This document shows positions 50,816-60,152 of a stretch of 64,000 bases of DNA, piece after piece. Where the stretch lies: NCBI GenBank assembly GCA_947471745.1, contig CANJKZ010000910.1, forward strand, positions 2,200,501 through 2,264,500, read 5' to 3'. This DNA comes from Closterium sp. Naga37s-1. Lineage: Eukaryota; Streptophyta; Zygnematophyceae; Desmidiales; Closteriaceae. A program made the translations under genes and the position numbers. The first letter of the stretch is position 1. Every line of letters begins with the position of its first letter. The notes below the pieces were generated by a model. The model was not told the DNA's origin and made no database searches. It was given only the letters and a program-made list of their open reading frames with translations.

Positions 50816-53770
50816 TCAGTCATCATCATCACATTCAAGAGCACCATCATCTTCTAAGTCAACTACCTCCATCTCATCGGCATGCTCCTTGCCCTGCCTG
50901 CTGTGTTGCCTTGCTGCATCGATTGGAGCGTTGCTGTGGGGCTTGCGCTTCTTGTAGCTGTGCCAGATCGTGACAATCTCATCCCACTTGGGCTCATACT
51001 GCATGAGGCTCATGCACATGAGATCCCCAAGCCGTGCATCCTTCATCGCCCCTCGCTGCCACGACTTGATGATATTCTGCCGTGAGAACCCACGCTCGCA
51101 CTCCACTGTGCTCAGCGGCAGAACGGCTACCGCCACCCACAACTGCACCAAGTTGGGGTAGTTCTCCCTCCATTCCAGCGTCTTCAGCATGGCAGTGAGT
51201 CCAGCATGGAAACTGCGGTCGTTCTTGCTGGCCCCTGCAAGCACCGAGGTGAACATGCGCAGCTCCTTATGCGCACGTCGCTTGTTGATTCCTGAAGGGG
51301 GTTTGAAGGTATAACAATGAAAAGTGGAACACACAAGAATGGAGCACTTGACCGAAGTAGCACCACATCACATAAAACCATACAGAGATGAAATGGGTAA
51401 GGCACATACGTACATTTACAGTAGACTACAGCTTACCAGGCAGGATTTCTTCGCTCTTGTCTGCCTTGAACAGAGTGACCAGGGACGACAGCCACTGAAG
51501 GCATCTGGCGAGCCTTTTGCCTCGGTCCAGTGGATACTCGTCAGGGGTGAATAGCTTGGCCCCTGCCATTCCCTCGAGGTCGCCAAGCCGGGATTCCAGC
51601 TCAAAGACGATCTTCTCCGCGAATGCGGTGCAGACCTCCACGCAGCCATCATGCGTGGCGGGCCCCTCAAAATCCTCCACTTCGTCCTCATGCAGCTAGA
51701 ACTTGAAGCACGTGGGTCGCCCGTCAGAGTCAACGCCCTCGACTGTCACCTCCCTGTTTCCTCCAGGCCCATGACGCGCGAGGAAAGGGGATAGCCGCTC
51801 GCTTACGCCGCCACCGAAGTCGTCGCCGCAGTCAACGTAGCGAGACTCGATGTGAGAGGTGGTGCGCCTTATCTGCCCATAGACGCCGGCATAATCCAGC
51901 TGGGTTGAACACGGAAGGAAATGAATGTTAGTGAGACACAGTATACAATAAAGCAAATGTACTAAGACCTAGAAAACCACCAGTAACATCCTCACCTCTT
52001 TGTGCTGGAAGGCCCTGTTCAAGATGTTCAACTGCTCAAGGACGTCAGCAATGAAAAAAAAGAGGAAATGAAAGCTGTAGCTTGTCACCAGAGCATACAG
52101 GTCAGCATCCCACTCCTTCAGCATCACGATCAGCCCTGGAAGCACGGCGATAAAACGCAGCACAGCATCGCCCCGCGAGAGCCAGCGAACTGCATGGATC
52201 CCTTGCAGTTCCAGGCTTGTTGAGGTGAACACGTCCTGGAGATCCATGAACCTCTGGTGCCACGGCCCCGACCTGCCAAGGTGCTCAGCCACGGTCCGAA
52301 TCACCTTGTCGACGACATTGAAGGCGGGGATGTTCTCAGCAGCATGTTTGGCAGCCAGAGCCTCCCTGAAACGCATACAAGAAAGGTTAGTACTGAGTCT
52401 GGAAGTAAAAGGCAGTCACAAAGGCCTATAGAAGAGCCCACATACCTGTGCGCGATGCAGTGTGAAGACACCAAATGGGGGATGCGCAGGCGGAGGCGTG
52501 TCACCAAGCTCGACTTGCTACCCATCATGACGTTGGCACCGTCAGTGCTGATGCCGGATATCCGCCTCAGGTCGATGCCGACTGCCTGCAGGTGCGAAAC
52601 TAGGAGACCGACCAGTGTGGCAGCGTCCCCCTTGTCCACGGTGATGAGGGTCATAAACTCCGTTGCTACTTTGCTGTCGCGGATGAAAGTCACGTACAGT
52701 ATCATGTGTTTCCCACTACACCGATCCGTGCTCTCGTCGAGGGAGATGCCGATGAAGGGACTTATGAGCACGTGCTCCAGCTGGGTTGTCTGAAGCCACG
52801 TTGCCGTCGCCTGCGTTAACTCCCAGAAGCCGTACCTGCACATAACATATTAGTCAGTTACCGTTTCACATCAAACATAGAAAGCACAATCTCATACGAG
52901 GTACATAGCAACATGCATAACTTACGTGGTGTAGTATGTGCCGTAGCCCTTCTTGGGAAATCCCTTCACGCCCTTCTCCGCCAAGTACCGAACAAGCTTC
53001 ACCCACAGTCCCATTGGCGCGTCGCACTTGCTGACAAACAGCAACGAGTCAAGAAGGGACTCGACGCGCAGCTTCTCCCCGTCGCCCGTGACTCGAAGTT
53101 GGTCTATCAGCGGCTGCCGAGTCCCGCACTCCTTCAGAGCGGCGAACTTCGCCATCGCCAGCTTGTGCTTTTGTGTGCCGGCGTGCTTACGGAAGGACTG
53201 TGTTTGCACGTCTGTAGCACCTTTCCCGCGCCTCCCACATTTTCCTGCGTCGCCAGCATGGGCTTCACACACACTGCACTTAAATCCAGGAAGACCACAG
53301 GACGTTTTCATTAGCACGAGCCAGGGAAAGCGAGCTGACCACTGGGACTTGAATTTGTCGTGTGCGTCCTCATACACATCTGCGATGAGCTGGTCCATGT
53401 CGATGTTCAGCCGTGGTCGAGGCCTTTCTGATGGGCCGGCAACGTTGTTCTCGACCACAACCGTCGCAGACGTCTTCCCGAAACTAAGCGACGCCTGCTT
53501 AAGTCGGACGTTACGCGCTGCAGCAGTGGCGGGCGGCTTCACGACAGGTTGCGGTGCAGAACCAACGGTAGGTTCTTCATCCATCGTCTCGGCAGTATCA
53601 GGTGGAATTGAGACCGCTGGTGCAGCTTCCTTCGGGAGGGGGATTGTGTCAGGCGTAGAACGTGCAACCTTCTCTAGTGCTAGGGAGCTAAGCAGAAAGT
53701 CTAGGCCGGTTCTAGCATGAGGGACGACATCATCGTCATCGCCTGAGGCGGAACCGTCCTGAATAGCCAT
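50816..53770 (-). CDS. hAT-family transposase (ZNF862-like), five exons
   Basis: Exons (minus): 53770-52926, 52835-52446, 52365-51996, 51899-51437, 51291-50816. All introns are GT-AG (90, 80, 96 and 145 bp) and all phases agree, giving 848 codons. Start ATG at 53770 has a GCCATGG context; an upstream extension lacks ATG. Residues ~1-120 are acidic, then Pro/Ala-rich. A BED/TTF-type finger has C165-x2-C168 and H196/H202. The RNase H-like core has LDESTD (D315) and STDGANV (D380), then CIAH. The hAT dimerisation region (VECERGFSRQNIIKSW) is near 750-770, with an acidic tail. It would cut and paste hAT ends. Oddity: codon 603 is an in-frame TAG (51698-51696) within well-conserved sequence, so the product is truncated unless read through. 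A domesticated gene is less likely, because it lies between hAT ends. Confidence 0.88.
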
Positions 53771-54240
53771 GGCGGGGGTTGAGAAAGCCTGCCGAGCAGG
53801 CACTAGGGAGGTGGTGGAGGTAGAAAAAAAGCACTGGGACTGGGACTAGACAAGGCTGCTGAAGCATAAGGTGGGGATGAAACCTCCAGTGGGCTGTGGT
53901 TGCCTACCAAGCACGCTGCCGTGCACTGCTCCCTGCAGTGTTTCGTGGCTGCCAAATGCAGCAACGTGGGTACCGTTGGAGTCCAGTGTGGCTGGCAAAG
54001 GCTGCCGAACGGACCAATCAACGCCCTATGCTGGTGTGCGCTGGTGCTTACGAGGGAGAAACCGCGCCGCAGGGCGGCGTCGGTGTGGAAACTGATGTGC
54101 TGTCACTGATCAAGCGTGATTGTCGGTCGGGGTAACAGTCTAGTGTCACCGCTAATCCCGGCTTAAGGCGCTAAACTAGATACAATGAATCAGAGTCGGT
54201 ACGCGCTCCTAGTCTGTTGAATCAGAGTACACTAAAAAAA
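53771..54240. other. hAT 5' region, upstream of the transposase
   Basis: About 470 bp between the transposase start and the right subterminal repeats. There is no convincing gene; short frames on both strands lack homology. It presumably holds the transposase promoter and 5' untranslated region. CCTTAAGCCGGGATTAGCGG near 54150 is unremarkable. Confidence 0.5.
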
Positions 54241-54399
54241 AAACTCTGAAATTTCAGAGTAAGCTACAACAAAAACTCTGAACTTTCAGAGTTGAGGCCC
54301 TAAAAAAATCTGAACTTTCAGAGTTGCCATTAAAAAAAGTCAGGAAAATCAGAGTTTTCCATGCAAATCAGAGAAATTTCTCTGACTTCTGGGGGCCTG
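54241..54399. repeat. Right subterminal palindromes of the hAT element
   Basis: Four palindromic units lie in 160 bp: ACTCTGAAATTTCAGAGT (54243-54260, perfect), AACTCTGAACTTTCAGAGTT (54273-54292, near perfect), a third CTGAACTTTCAGAGTT (54310-54325), and TCAGAGAAATTTCTCTGA (54367-54384, perfect). They share the core TCTGAAATTTCAGA with the left end. Confidence 0.8.
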
Positions 54400-56030
54400 C
54401 ATGCAGTACTCGAACTTCTGTTTTCCGAGTTTCTTGGTCAAGTAATCGGCTGCCATCTCAGATGTGGGACAGTAGGATAGCTCGAGTCTTCCCTTCTCGA
54501 TTTCGTCTTTTACAAAGAAGTACCGGAGGGCGATGTGCTTCGTTCGATTCGCGAACCCATTTTTGTTCGCTATGCGAATGGGCGATTGGTTGTCGCAGAA
54601 GAGGGAGAAGCTGGGTAACTGAGCCAATTTTGCTTCCTCCAGCAATTCGCGAAGATATGGCCCTTCCTTGGTTGCTGAGCAGAGTGCGATATATTCTGCT
54701 TCAGCTGAGGAGAGAGCGATTAGCTCTTGCTTGTTCGACTGCCATGAGATAGGGCCGATAGGTTCGAGTCGGTAGATGTAGCCAGTACGAGATCGCCTGT
54801 TGTCGGAATCTCTAGCGTGATCGGCGTCGACGTAGCTGATTAACTTAGGTGTCGTAGTTCCGGTCTTGTGGTAGGTTAGTCCGATCGTCGGGGTACTGAC
54901 GAGGTAGTGAAGTGCACGGTTGAGCTCCATCATGTGTTCTGCTTCAGGCTTCTTGAGGTAGGTGGCGAGTTGACTAGCTGAGTAAGATAGATCCGGTCGG
55001 TAGGTAACAGCTGCAAAGAGTAGACAGCCTAACTTTCGTTGGTAGTCGCGAATGCCGGCGGGTTTGAGTAGGGCGGAGAATTTGCGATTTCCGTCGGTGT
55101 AGCGGTATGGCGTGGTGATGATAGCTGGAGTAAGTCCGAATCGTTTAGCGATGGTGTCCGTGTATTTTCCGGCGCTGAGATAGATTGCATTGTCGCCGTC
55201 TTGTATATTGAGTCCCAGTTACTGTGTCATGGTAGTCGCGACGGTGAGTGTTAGATCCCGCTGCAGCTCCCCTTCAAACCAGGTCGTTATGTCGTCGGTG
55301 GAGCCTATGTAGAGAAGGTCGTCTACGTAGACGATGAGTAGGATGTAGTTGGTTCCTTTGGTGAGTCGGTACATCCCTTGGTCGTGTGGTAGTTGGAAGA
55401 ATCCGATGCAGACTAGGTGGGGGTGAAGATGCTGCTGCCACAGTCTTGGGGCTTGTTTCATTCCGTACAGCGACTTTTGCAGCTGACAAACTTGGTTGGG
55501 GTCTGCATTAGACCCATGTGGGTGTTCGACGAAGATCTCAGCATCGACAGGGGCGTAAAGGAATGCGTTGGCGACGTTGATTTGTCAAAGTTTCTTCTGG
55601 TTCATGGCGGCTATCGCGAGGAGAATCCGCAGTGAGATATGTCGACTAACTGGTGCGAATGTTTTCGTGAAATCTCGTCCATGCTCTTGGTCGAACCCGC
55701 GCACGACCCAGCGTGCCTTGAATTTGTCGATTGTTCCGTCGGCTTTTGTTTTCACGCGGAAAACCCGTTTTCCCGTGAGAATGGTCTTGTTGCGTGCCAC
55801 TCCGATAGGCACGACTTTCCAGGTGTTGCGTTCTTGCAGCGCCTTTAACTCTCTTTCCATGGCTTTGCGCCATTTGTCCCTGTGTTCCCCCCCCCAGAGC
55901 CTGCTGAATGTTGTCAAGCTCCTTAGGTGGTGCTGCTCCGTAGACAACGGTGACGAGTCCCAGTATCTCCAGTCCACTCTGTGTGTAGCGGGGGAGATTT
56001 GCATCCTCGGGATAAGCTGCTTCATCTCCT
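54400..56030 (-). pseudogene. E reverse transcriptase and RNase H
   Basis: Minus-strand copia RT motifs: WRKAMERELKALQERNTW (about 55850), FKARWVVRGFDQEHGRDF (55680), the KQAPRLWQQHLHPHL block (55430) and the catalytic YVDDLLYIGS near 55310-55340. RNase H follows with SYVDADHARDSDNRRS (54815) and SAEAEYIALCSATKEG (54690) and the FCDNQSPIRIANK block (54570). The order confirms Ty1/copia. Broken; the hAT lies at its 3' end. Confidence 0.87.
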
Positions 56031-56419
56031 GCTTCTGGATCTAGGAGGAAGTTGGGTCCTATGCGTTCGGAGACGTTGGTGTCGACCAGTTGGGGTGTAA
56101 CGTAACCGGTGTCGGCGAAGTCGAAGTATGTTTTGGCGTTGATACTTTCGCGAGGGTTGTCGTCGTCCATGGGGATGTCCACTGAGCAATACGGAAGGGG
56201 TCTGGCTTCCTCCGAAGCGCCGTCCACGTTCTGCTCGTCCTAGTCAGCTTCGTCTGCTGCTGAAGCGAAAGCTCGGTTGCCACGGAAGTCGCCCGTGAGG
56301 TCTCGATTTGCTGCCAGGTTGTCCAGGTACGTTTGAAGTGTCAGTCGCTCGTAGAAAATGACATCACGTGCTGCTACTGTTTCCTTCGAGTGGACGTCGA
56401 AAATCTTCCATGCGTTGTA

Positions 56420-56640
56420 TTACTTTTCAATGCCCAGGTGCAGTCTCCCTTGTGCGCGTTGTGAAAATCTTCCGGCTCTTGCAGTGTGCGGTCGGTAATG
56501 TACCATGCACCCAAAAACTCGTAACATTTTTGTGTTGCCCAGTTTTCCTGTCCACAGCAGGTGCGGTGATGCGTTGTTCAGGAGCGATGATGACGAGAGC
56601 AAGTTGTGCAGCATGACAGCGTGGTCCATCGCCTCAGGCC
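56420..56640 (-). pseudogene. E integrase C-terminal part
   Basis: A short stretch continues integrase from the frame at 56642: DHAVMLHNLLSSSSLLNNASPHLLW, then GKLGNTKMLRVFGCMVHY, the C-terminal copia integrase block that precedes the linker to RT. It matches the LRVFGC motif seen in B1 near 40220. Further linker sequence lies at 56030-56300. Broken. Confidence 0.75.
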
Positions 56641-56641
56641 A

Positions 56642-58897
56642 CTAGTGGTTGGGCAGTCGCATGCCACGCAACAGCTTGCGCATGGTGTTCTGGAGAGTTC
56701 TGTTCATCCGTTCTGCCACGCCTTGCTGTTGATGGGCGTAAGGAAGCGAGATGAGTCGCTTGGTGCCTTGTTCTATGAGGTACTGCTTGAACCTTTGTGA
56801 CTGATATTCTCCTCCCCCGTCTGACTGGAAGCTTTTCAGCTTTGCGCCTGATTCTCGTTCTGCCACAGATAGCCAGGCGACGAAGGCTTCGAAGGCCATG
56901 TCGCGACTTGGAAGGTTGAGATGCCAGACGTATCGGGTGGCGGCGTCGATGAAAGTAATTACAAAGTTATATGCTCCCTGACCTTGTTCGCAAGTATAAA
57001 GGATGTCGCTGTATACTTTCTCCAGTGGTGCGTAAGCTGGCGCGCTTGGATTGTGGTGAGAGACAAACGGTTGATGAGGTAAGTCGGCTTCGGGGCAAGT
57101 AAAATAGGTTCCTCGGACTCGTTGAAGTTCTCTGCCGTCGGGTAGAAGTAAGGAGTCTTTGTCGAGTACTGTCGCCTTGATCGTGCTGTTTAATGTTGTG
57201 TTGCTTGGATGTCCCAATCTTTTGTGCCACAGTGATTCACTTGCACGATGTCCTGGTGAGCGCCTGTACAGGTCGGAGTTGGAGTAAAATCCCGCGGTGA
57301 GGTTGGCGCTTCTGTGAACTTCGCGTGGGGTGGGAGTTAACTGCTGCGCAGGATTCGGTGGAGTGTCGTCGATGAGAACTGGTGCCGTAGGTGTTGCTGC
57401 TGTTGCCGATGTTGTCTCTGATGCTGTCGATGTCCTTGTTCTTTCTGCTTCAGGTATGGTATGTGAATACCAAAATCCTCCAGGACTAAAGTCGGGTTCG
57501 AGATCGGGTGGATGTGTCCAAGAAGTGAAGTTGATGATGGCGTTGCTATCGGCGGTTCCTTGTTCCGGAACAAAATCAAGAACGAAGACGTTGTTCTTCA
57601 AGACTGCCTTGCCAATGTAGATTCCGCCCTTTCCGTGGAATAACTTGAACTCCTGAGTGGTGCTGTCTGCTTCGAGATGAATGCCCTTCGCCATTAATTG
57701 ACTGACGCTGAGTAAGTTGTAGCCGAGTCCTTCTGCAATTACAACCTTTGACATTTGTAAAATAACGTTAGTTTCTCGAGACTGAAGTTGCACGATCCCT
57801 TGTCGTCGTGTGTGCAGGTTCTGGTTGTTGGCGACGGTGATTACAACTTCTCGCTGAAGTTGATGTTCCTGTTGAACGAAGCGACCCAAGGAGCACATGT
57901 GCTGTCCGCAGCAGCTGTCCAGGAACCAAGTGTCTTTCCCGGACGGCTCGCTCTGGGCGATGGCTGCATACGTCGGGTTGGGCTCCAGTGATTCGTGGCG
58001 AGGAGTGCGTTCGTCGAGTTGTTCTTCTGGTGAGTAGAACGGTGGTGATCCGGTGATGCAGGAGTCTGTCGTTCTTGTCAGACAGCTTACGATGTTTCTT
58101 GTGCCTTGCGCAAGTTTTGTACTTGTTGACGTTGAAGACTGTACTTGATTGGTGGGATGCGCCTGCGTAGAAGGTACTTGACTGCTTGAGGGCCGAAGTT
58201 GACGTTGCGGCGATGTCGACTGCTGCTGATTCAGGCAATGTGTGCGCGGATGTCCGGAAGTTTTGCAGAGGTGACAGAACGGTGGGATGTACCGTTGGTT
58301 GTTTTGACGATTGTTGTTGTTGTTGTTGTAGCGCCGTCGAATGTGAAACGCGAACTCTGGTGCTGACGCTCTTTTCTTGTGTCGTTCTTCGTGCAGGTCC
58401 ATATCCTGATGTTCAGCGTGAAGTTCGGCGCAGAGTGCTGCTTCGGAGATTTTCCCATGAGCTCGGAGGAGTGCTCGAGTGGAGTGCCAATGAGGACCGA
58501 GGCCAGCGATGATGACTGTTACGAAGGCTTCTTCGGATATCGATCCTCCGCATCGAAGGAGTCTGTCGCGTAGTCCACAACAACGGCTGATATACGCCAT
58601 TCCCTTTTCGCCGGGTTTCATTTCCACTGTTGTCAGCTGTGCCATGAGACGACTTTGGTTAACACTGTCTGTTGCTTGATACAGGTTCTTCAGATGGTCG
58701 TACGCCAGCTCGGCAGACTTGCCGTATCCTCGATAAGACCGAAGGTTCTGCTGCTCGTTTGGCGTTATGTTTCGAAGAAGTATCGTGTACGCCATCAACG
58801 ACTGATATGTATAATGCTGCTTGTAATATTGTGTCCCATGCGTTGGGTATGGCAGGGACCCGTCGAAGAATCCAAGTATTTGCGCGCCCTCCATCAT
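56642..58897 (-). CDS. E Gag-protease-integrase open frame (751 codons)
   Basis: In order: UBN2-type Gag (HYTYQSLMAYTILLRNITP; LTTVEMKPGEKGMAYISRC; VTVIIAGLGPHW), an Asn-run, the zinc knuckle CHLCKTSGHPRTHC (near 58240-58280), the protease region (TWFLDSCCGQHMCSL, near 57920), GAG-pre-integrase LWHKRLGHPSNTTL (57190-57240), and integrase with VITFIDAATRYVWHL (56930), SDGGGEYQSQRFKQYL (56800) and QQQGVAERMNRTLQ (56720). The Gag start lies upstream near 59398 (MATQKERSSSNGSLG). It is a copia polyprotein of a family different from A and B. The element is broken. Confidence 0.88.
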   Translation of the reverse strand: MMEGAQILGFFDGSLPYPTHGTQYYKQHYTYQSLMAYTILLRNITPNEQQNLRSYRGYGKSAELAYDHLKNLYQATDSVNQSRLMAQLTTVEMKPGEKGMAYISRCCGLRDRLLRCGGSISEEAFVTVIIAGLGPHWHSTRALLRAHGKISEAALCAELHAEHQDMDLHEERHKKRASAPEFAFHIRRRYNNNNNNRQNNQRYIPPFCHLCKTSGHPRTHCLNQQQSTSPQRQLRPSSSQVPSTQAHPTNQVQSSTSTSTKLAQGTRNIVSCLTRTTDSCITGSPPFYSPEEQLDERTPRHESLEPNPTYAAIAQSEPSGKDTWFLDSCCGQHMCSLGRFVQQEHQLQREVVITVANNQNLHTRRQGIVQLQSRETNVILQMSKVVIAEGLGYNLLSVSQLMAKGIHLEADSTTQEFKLFHGKGGIYIGKAVLKNNVFVLDFVPEQGTADSNAIINFTSWTHPPDLEPDFSPGGFWYSHTIPEAERTRTSTASETTSATAATPTAPVLIDDTPPNPAQQLTPTPREVHRSANLTAGFYSNSDLYRRSPGHRASESLWHKRLGHPSNTTLNSTIKATVLDKDSLLLPDGRELQRVRGTYFTCPEADLPHQPFVSHHNPSAPAYAPLEKVYSDILYTCEQGQGAYNFVITFIDAATRYVWHLNLPSRDMAFEAFVAWLSVAERESGAKLKSFQSDGGGEYQSQRFKQYLIEQGTKRLISLPYAHQQQGVAERMNRTLQNTMRKLLRGMRLPNH

Positions 58898-59002
58898 CAG
58901 CTCGAATTCGAATGACCATGTATAGAAGTCTTTCCCGTCGAAAGGTGTTGATGTCTGCAGTTTTAAGACATGTTCGAACTGTGATTGAACCTGAAGCGCG
59001 TC

Positions 59003-59398
59003 CTATGTCTTCTCTTGTCCAGGTGAAGACTGTTGGTGTGGCGCAAAGCTGATGGAGCCACGTTGAGGTTCGTACGGAGAAATGGTGGGTTGCTGCTGAT
59101 TTCCACGCGCATAGGATGAACCGTCAAGGCTCATTGGAGTAGCCCTGTTGTTGTTGTCGCTATTGTTTGATTGCGCAGGAGATGCTTGCTGGTGTTGCTC
59201 GTAGAAGGACATGAAGGAGAAGAACTTCTCCATCATGTTTGGGTTGAAGCCTGCTGCTTGATTCCCGGGAGTTTCGGTCGACTCCGCAGTTGGTCTTCTA
59301 ACTGTACCTTCCTCTGTCTGTAGGCCAGAGGCTGGAGGTGGAGTAGGAGTAGTGCCGAGAGATCCGTTGGAGGAGCTCCTCTCCTTCTGTGTTGCCAT
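59003..59398 (-). pseudogene. E Gag N-terminus
   Basis: The minus-strand frame from MATQKERSSSNGSLG (59398) continues with a Pro/Thr-rich stretch and MMEKFFSFMSFYEQHQQASPAQ, then a Ser/Asn-rich tail to about 59003. The same protein segment is present, inverted in context, at 59945-60150. The start lies about 60 bp after the primer site, as usual for copia Gag. Part of a broken element. Confidence 0.75.
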
Positions 59399-59456
59399 GT
59401 CTTGTGTTGTCGTAGGAGTTTTTGAAATCGATCTTGCCTTGGAGCCTCTCATACCA

Positions 59457-59906
59457 TGTTGGGCTGAGAAAATAGCCCTCAGGATCTTTTTCAAGGCAAA
59501 GATCTCTTTGTAGTAAGAGTGTTGTAGTTTGCGGAAGCGTTGATAAAGGTTTACTTGAACCACCTTGTACTGGTATGTGAGAACAAGATAAGTTAATAAT
59601 AGTAAATATATACAAAGCTTTTATATGATTACAACGGAATATGAAAGGTTATACTTTAACTGTTTTCTTCTGTTGCGGTTCGATACAGTGACGACTCGGG
59701 TAACTGCTAAGTATCGAGTCAGTTATGTGTCCTTGCTGTCGTACTGTATTTTTCGTCGAGTCAAAGGTCAGCGACCTTTGACCTTCGCGTAACCTCCGGC
59801 TGTTATGATTGTTGACTCGTGTGTTGTTTCGCTGTAGTCCGCTCTGTTTCGTGTTGATACTTCGATTACTTCAGAAGCGTTAAATTACTTGTTTCCAATT
59901 CCAACA
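59457..59906 (-). repeat. E 5' LTR
   Basis: The 450-bp LTR ends TCAGCCCAACA on the minus strand, directly followed by TGGTATGAGAGGCTCC (59456 downward), the primer site. The target duplication TTTTT is at 59907-59911. About 18 substitutions separate it from the 3' LTR. Confidence 0.92.
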
Positions 59907-60152
59907 TTTTTCAGCCCAACATGGTATGAGAGCCTCCAAGGCAAGATCCAGGCTCGTACGGGGCAAAGGTAGGTTGCTGCTTGTTTCCACGCGCATAGGA
60001 TGAACCGTCAAGGCTCATTGGAGTAACCCCATTGTTGTTGTCACTGTTGTTTGATTGCGCAGGTGCTGCTTGCTGATGCTGCTCATAGAAGGACATGAAG
60101 GAGAAGAACTTCTCCATCATGATTGGGTCGAGGCCTGTTGCTTGATTTGCGG
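59907..60152 (+). mobile_element. F: LTR end, primer site and inverted Gag piece
   Basis: After E, the F LTR finishes (CAGCCCAACA to 59921) and is followed by its primer site and about 20 bp of leader in plus orientation. At about 59950 the sequence switches to the minus strand of family E Gag (MMEKFFSFMSFYEQHQQAAPAQ, 59945-60130). This is not the normal order, so F is a rearranged fragment. It ends at 60152 against a family A piece. Confidence 0.75.

Larger units (their letters stand above)
50446..54399 (-). mobile_element. hAT DNA transposon with transposase gene
   Basis: A 3,954-bp element lies near the 3' end of E. It has an 8-bp target duplication CATGCAGT (50438-50445 and 54400-54407), the length that defines hAT insertions. 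The ends read CAAGGCCTC (left) and CAGGCCCCC (right, inverted), short imperfect terminal repeats. Palindromes with the core CTGAAATTTCAG crowd just inside both ends, as subterminal repeats do in hAT elements. The single gene inside (50816-53770, minus) encodes a hAT-type transposase with four introns. The duplication is perfect, so the insertion is fairly recent and younger than E. Confidence 0.9.
49933..59906 (-). mobile_element. Ty1/copia element E, carrying a hAT transposon
   Basis: A minus-strand copia element has 450-bp LTRs at 59457-59906 (5') and 49933-50382 (3') and a perfect target duplication TTTTT (49928-49932, 59907-59911). The LTRs differ at about 18 positions (96% identity). Without the hAT it is about 6.0 kb. 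Order: primer site TGGTATGAGAG, Gag with CCHC knuckle, protease, GAG-pre-integrase, integrase, RT, RNase H, polypurine tract GAAGCGAAGGGGG. It is a third copia family, distinct from A and B. Broken, with roughly six breaks plus the hAT insertion. Confidence 0.92.

Noticed and set aside
52257-52793. Plus-strand frames opposite the hAT transposase (also 52953-53720)
   Set aside because: The minus-strand exons have domain homology, GT-AG introns and consistent phases; the plus frames have none.
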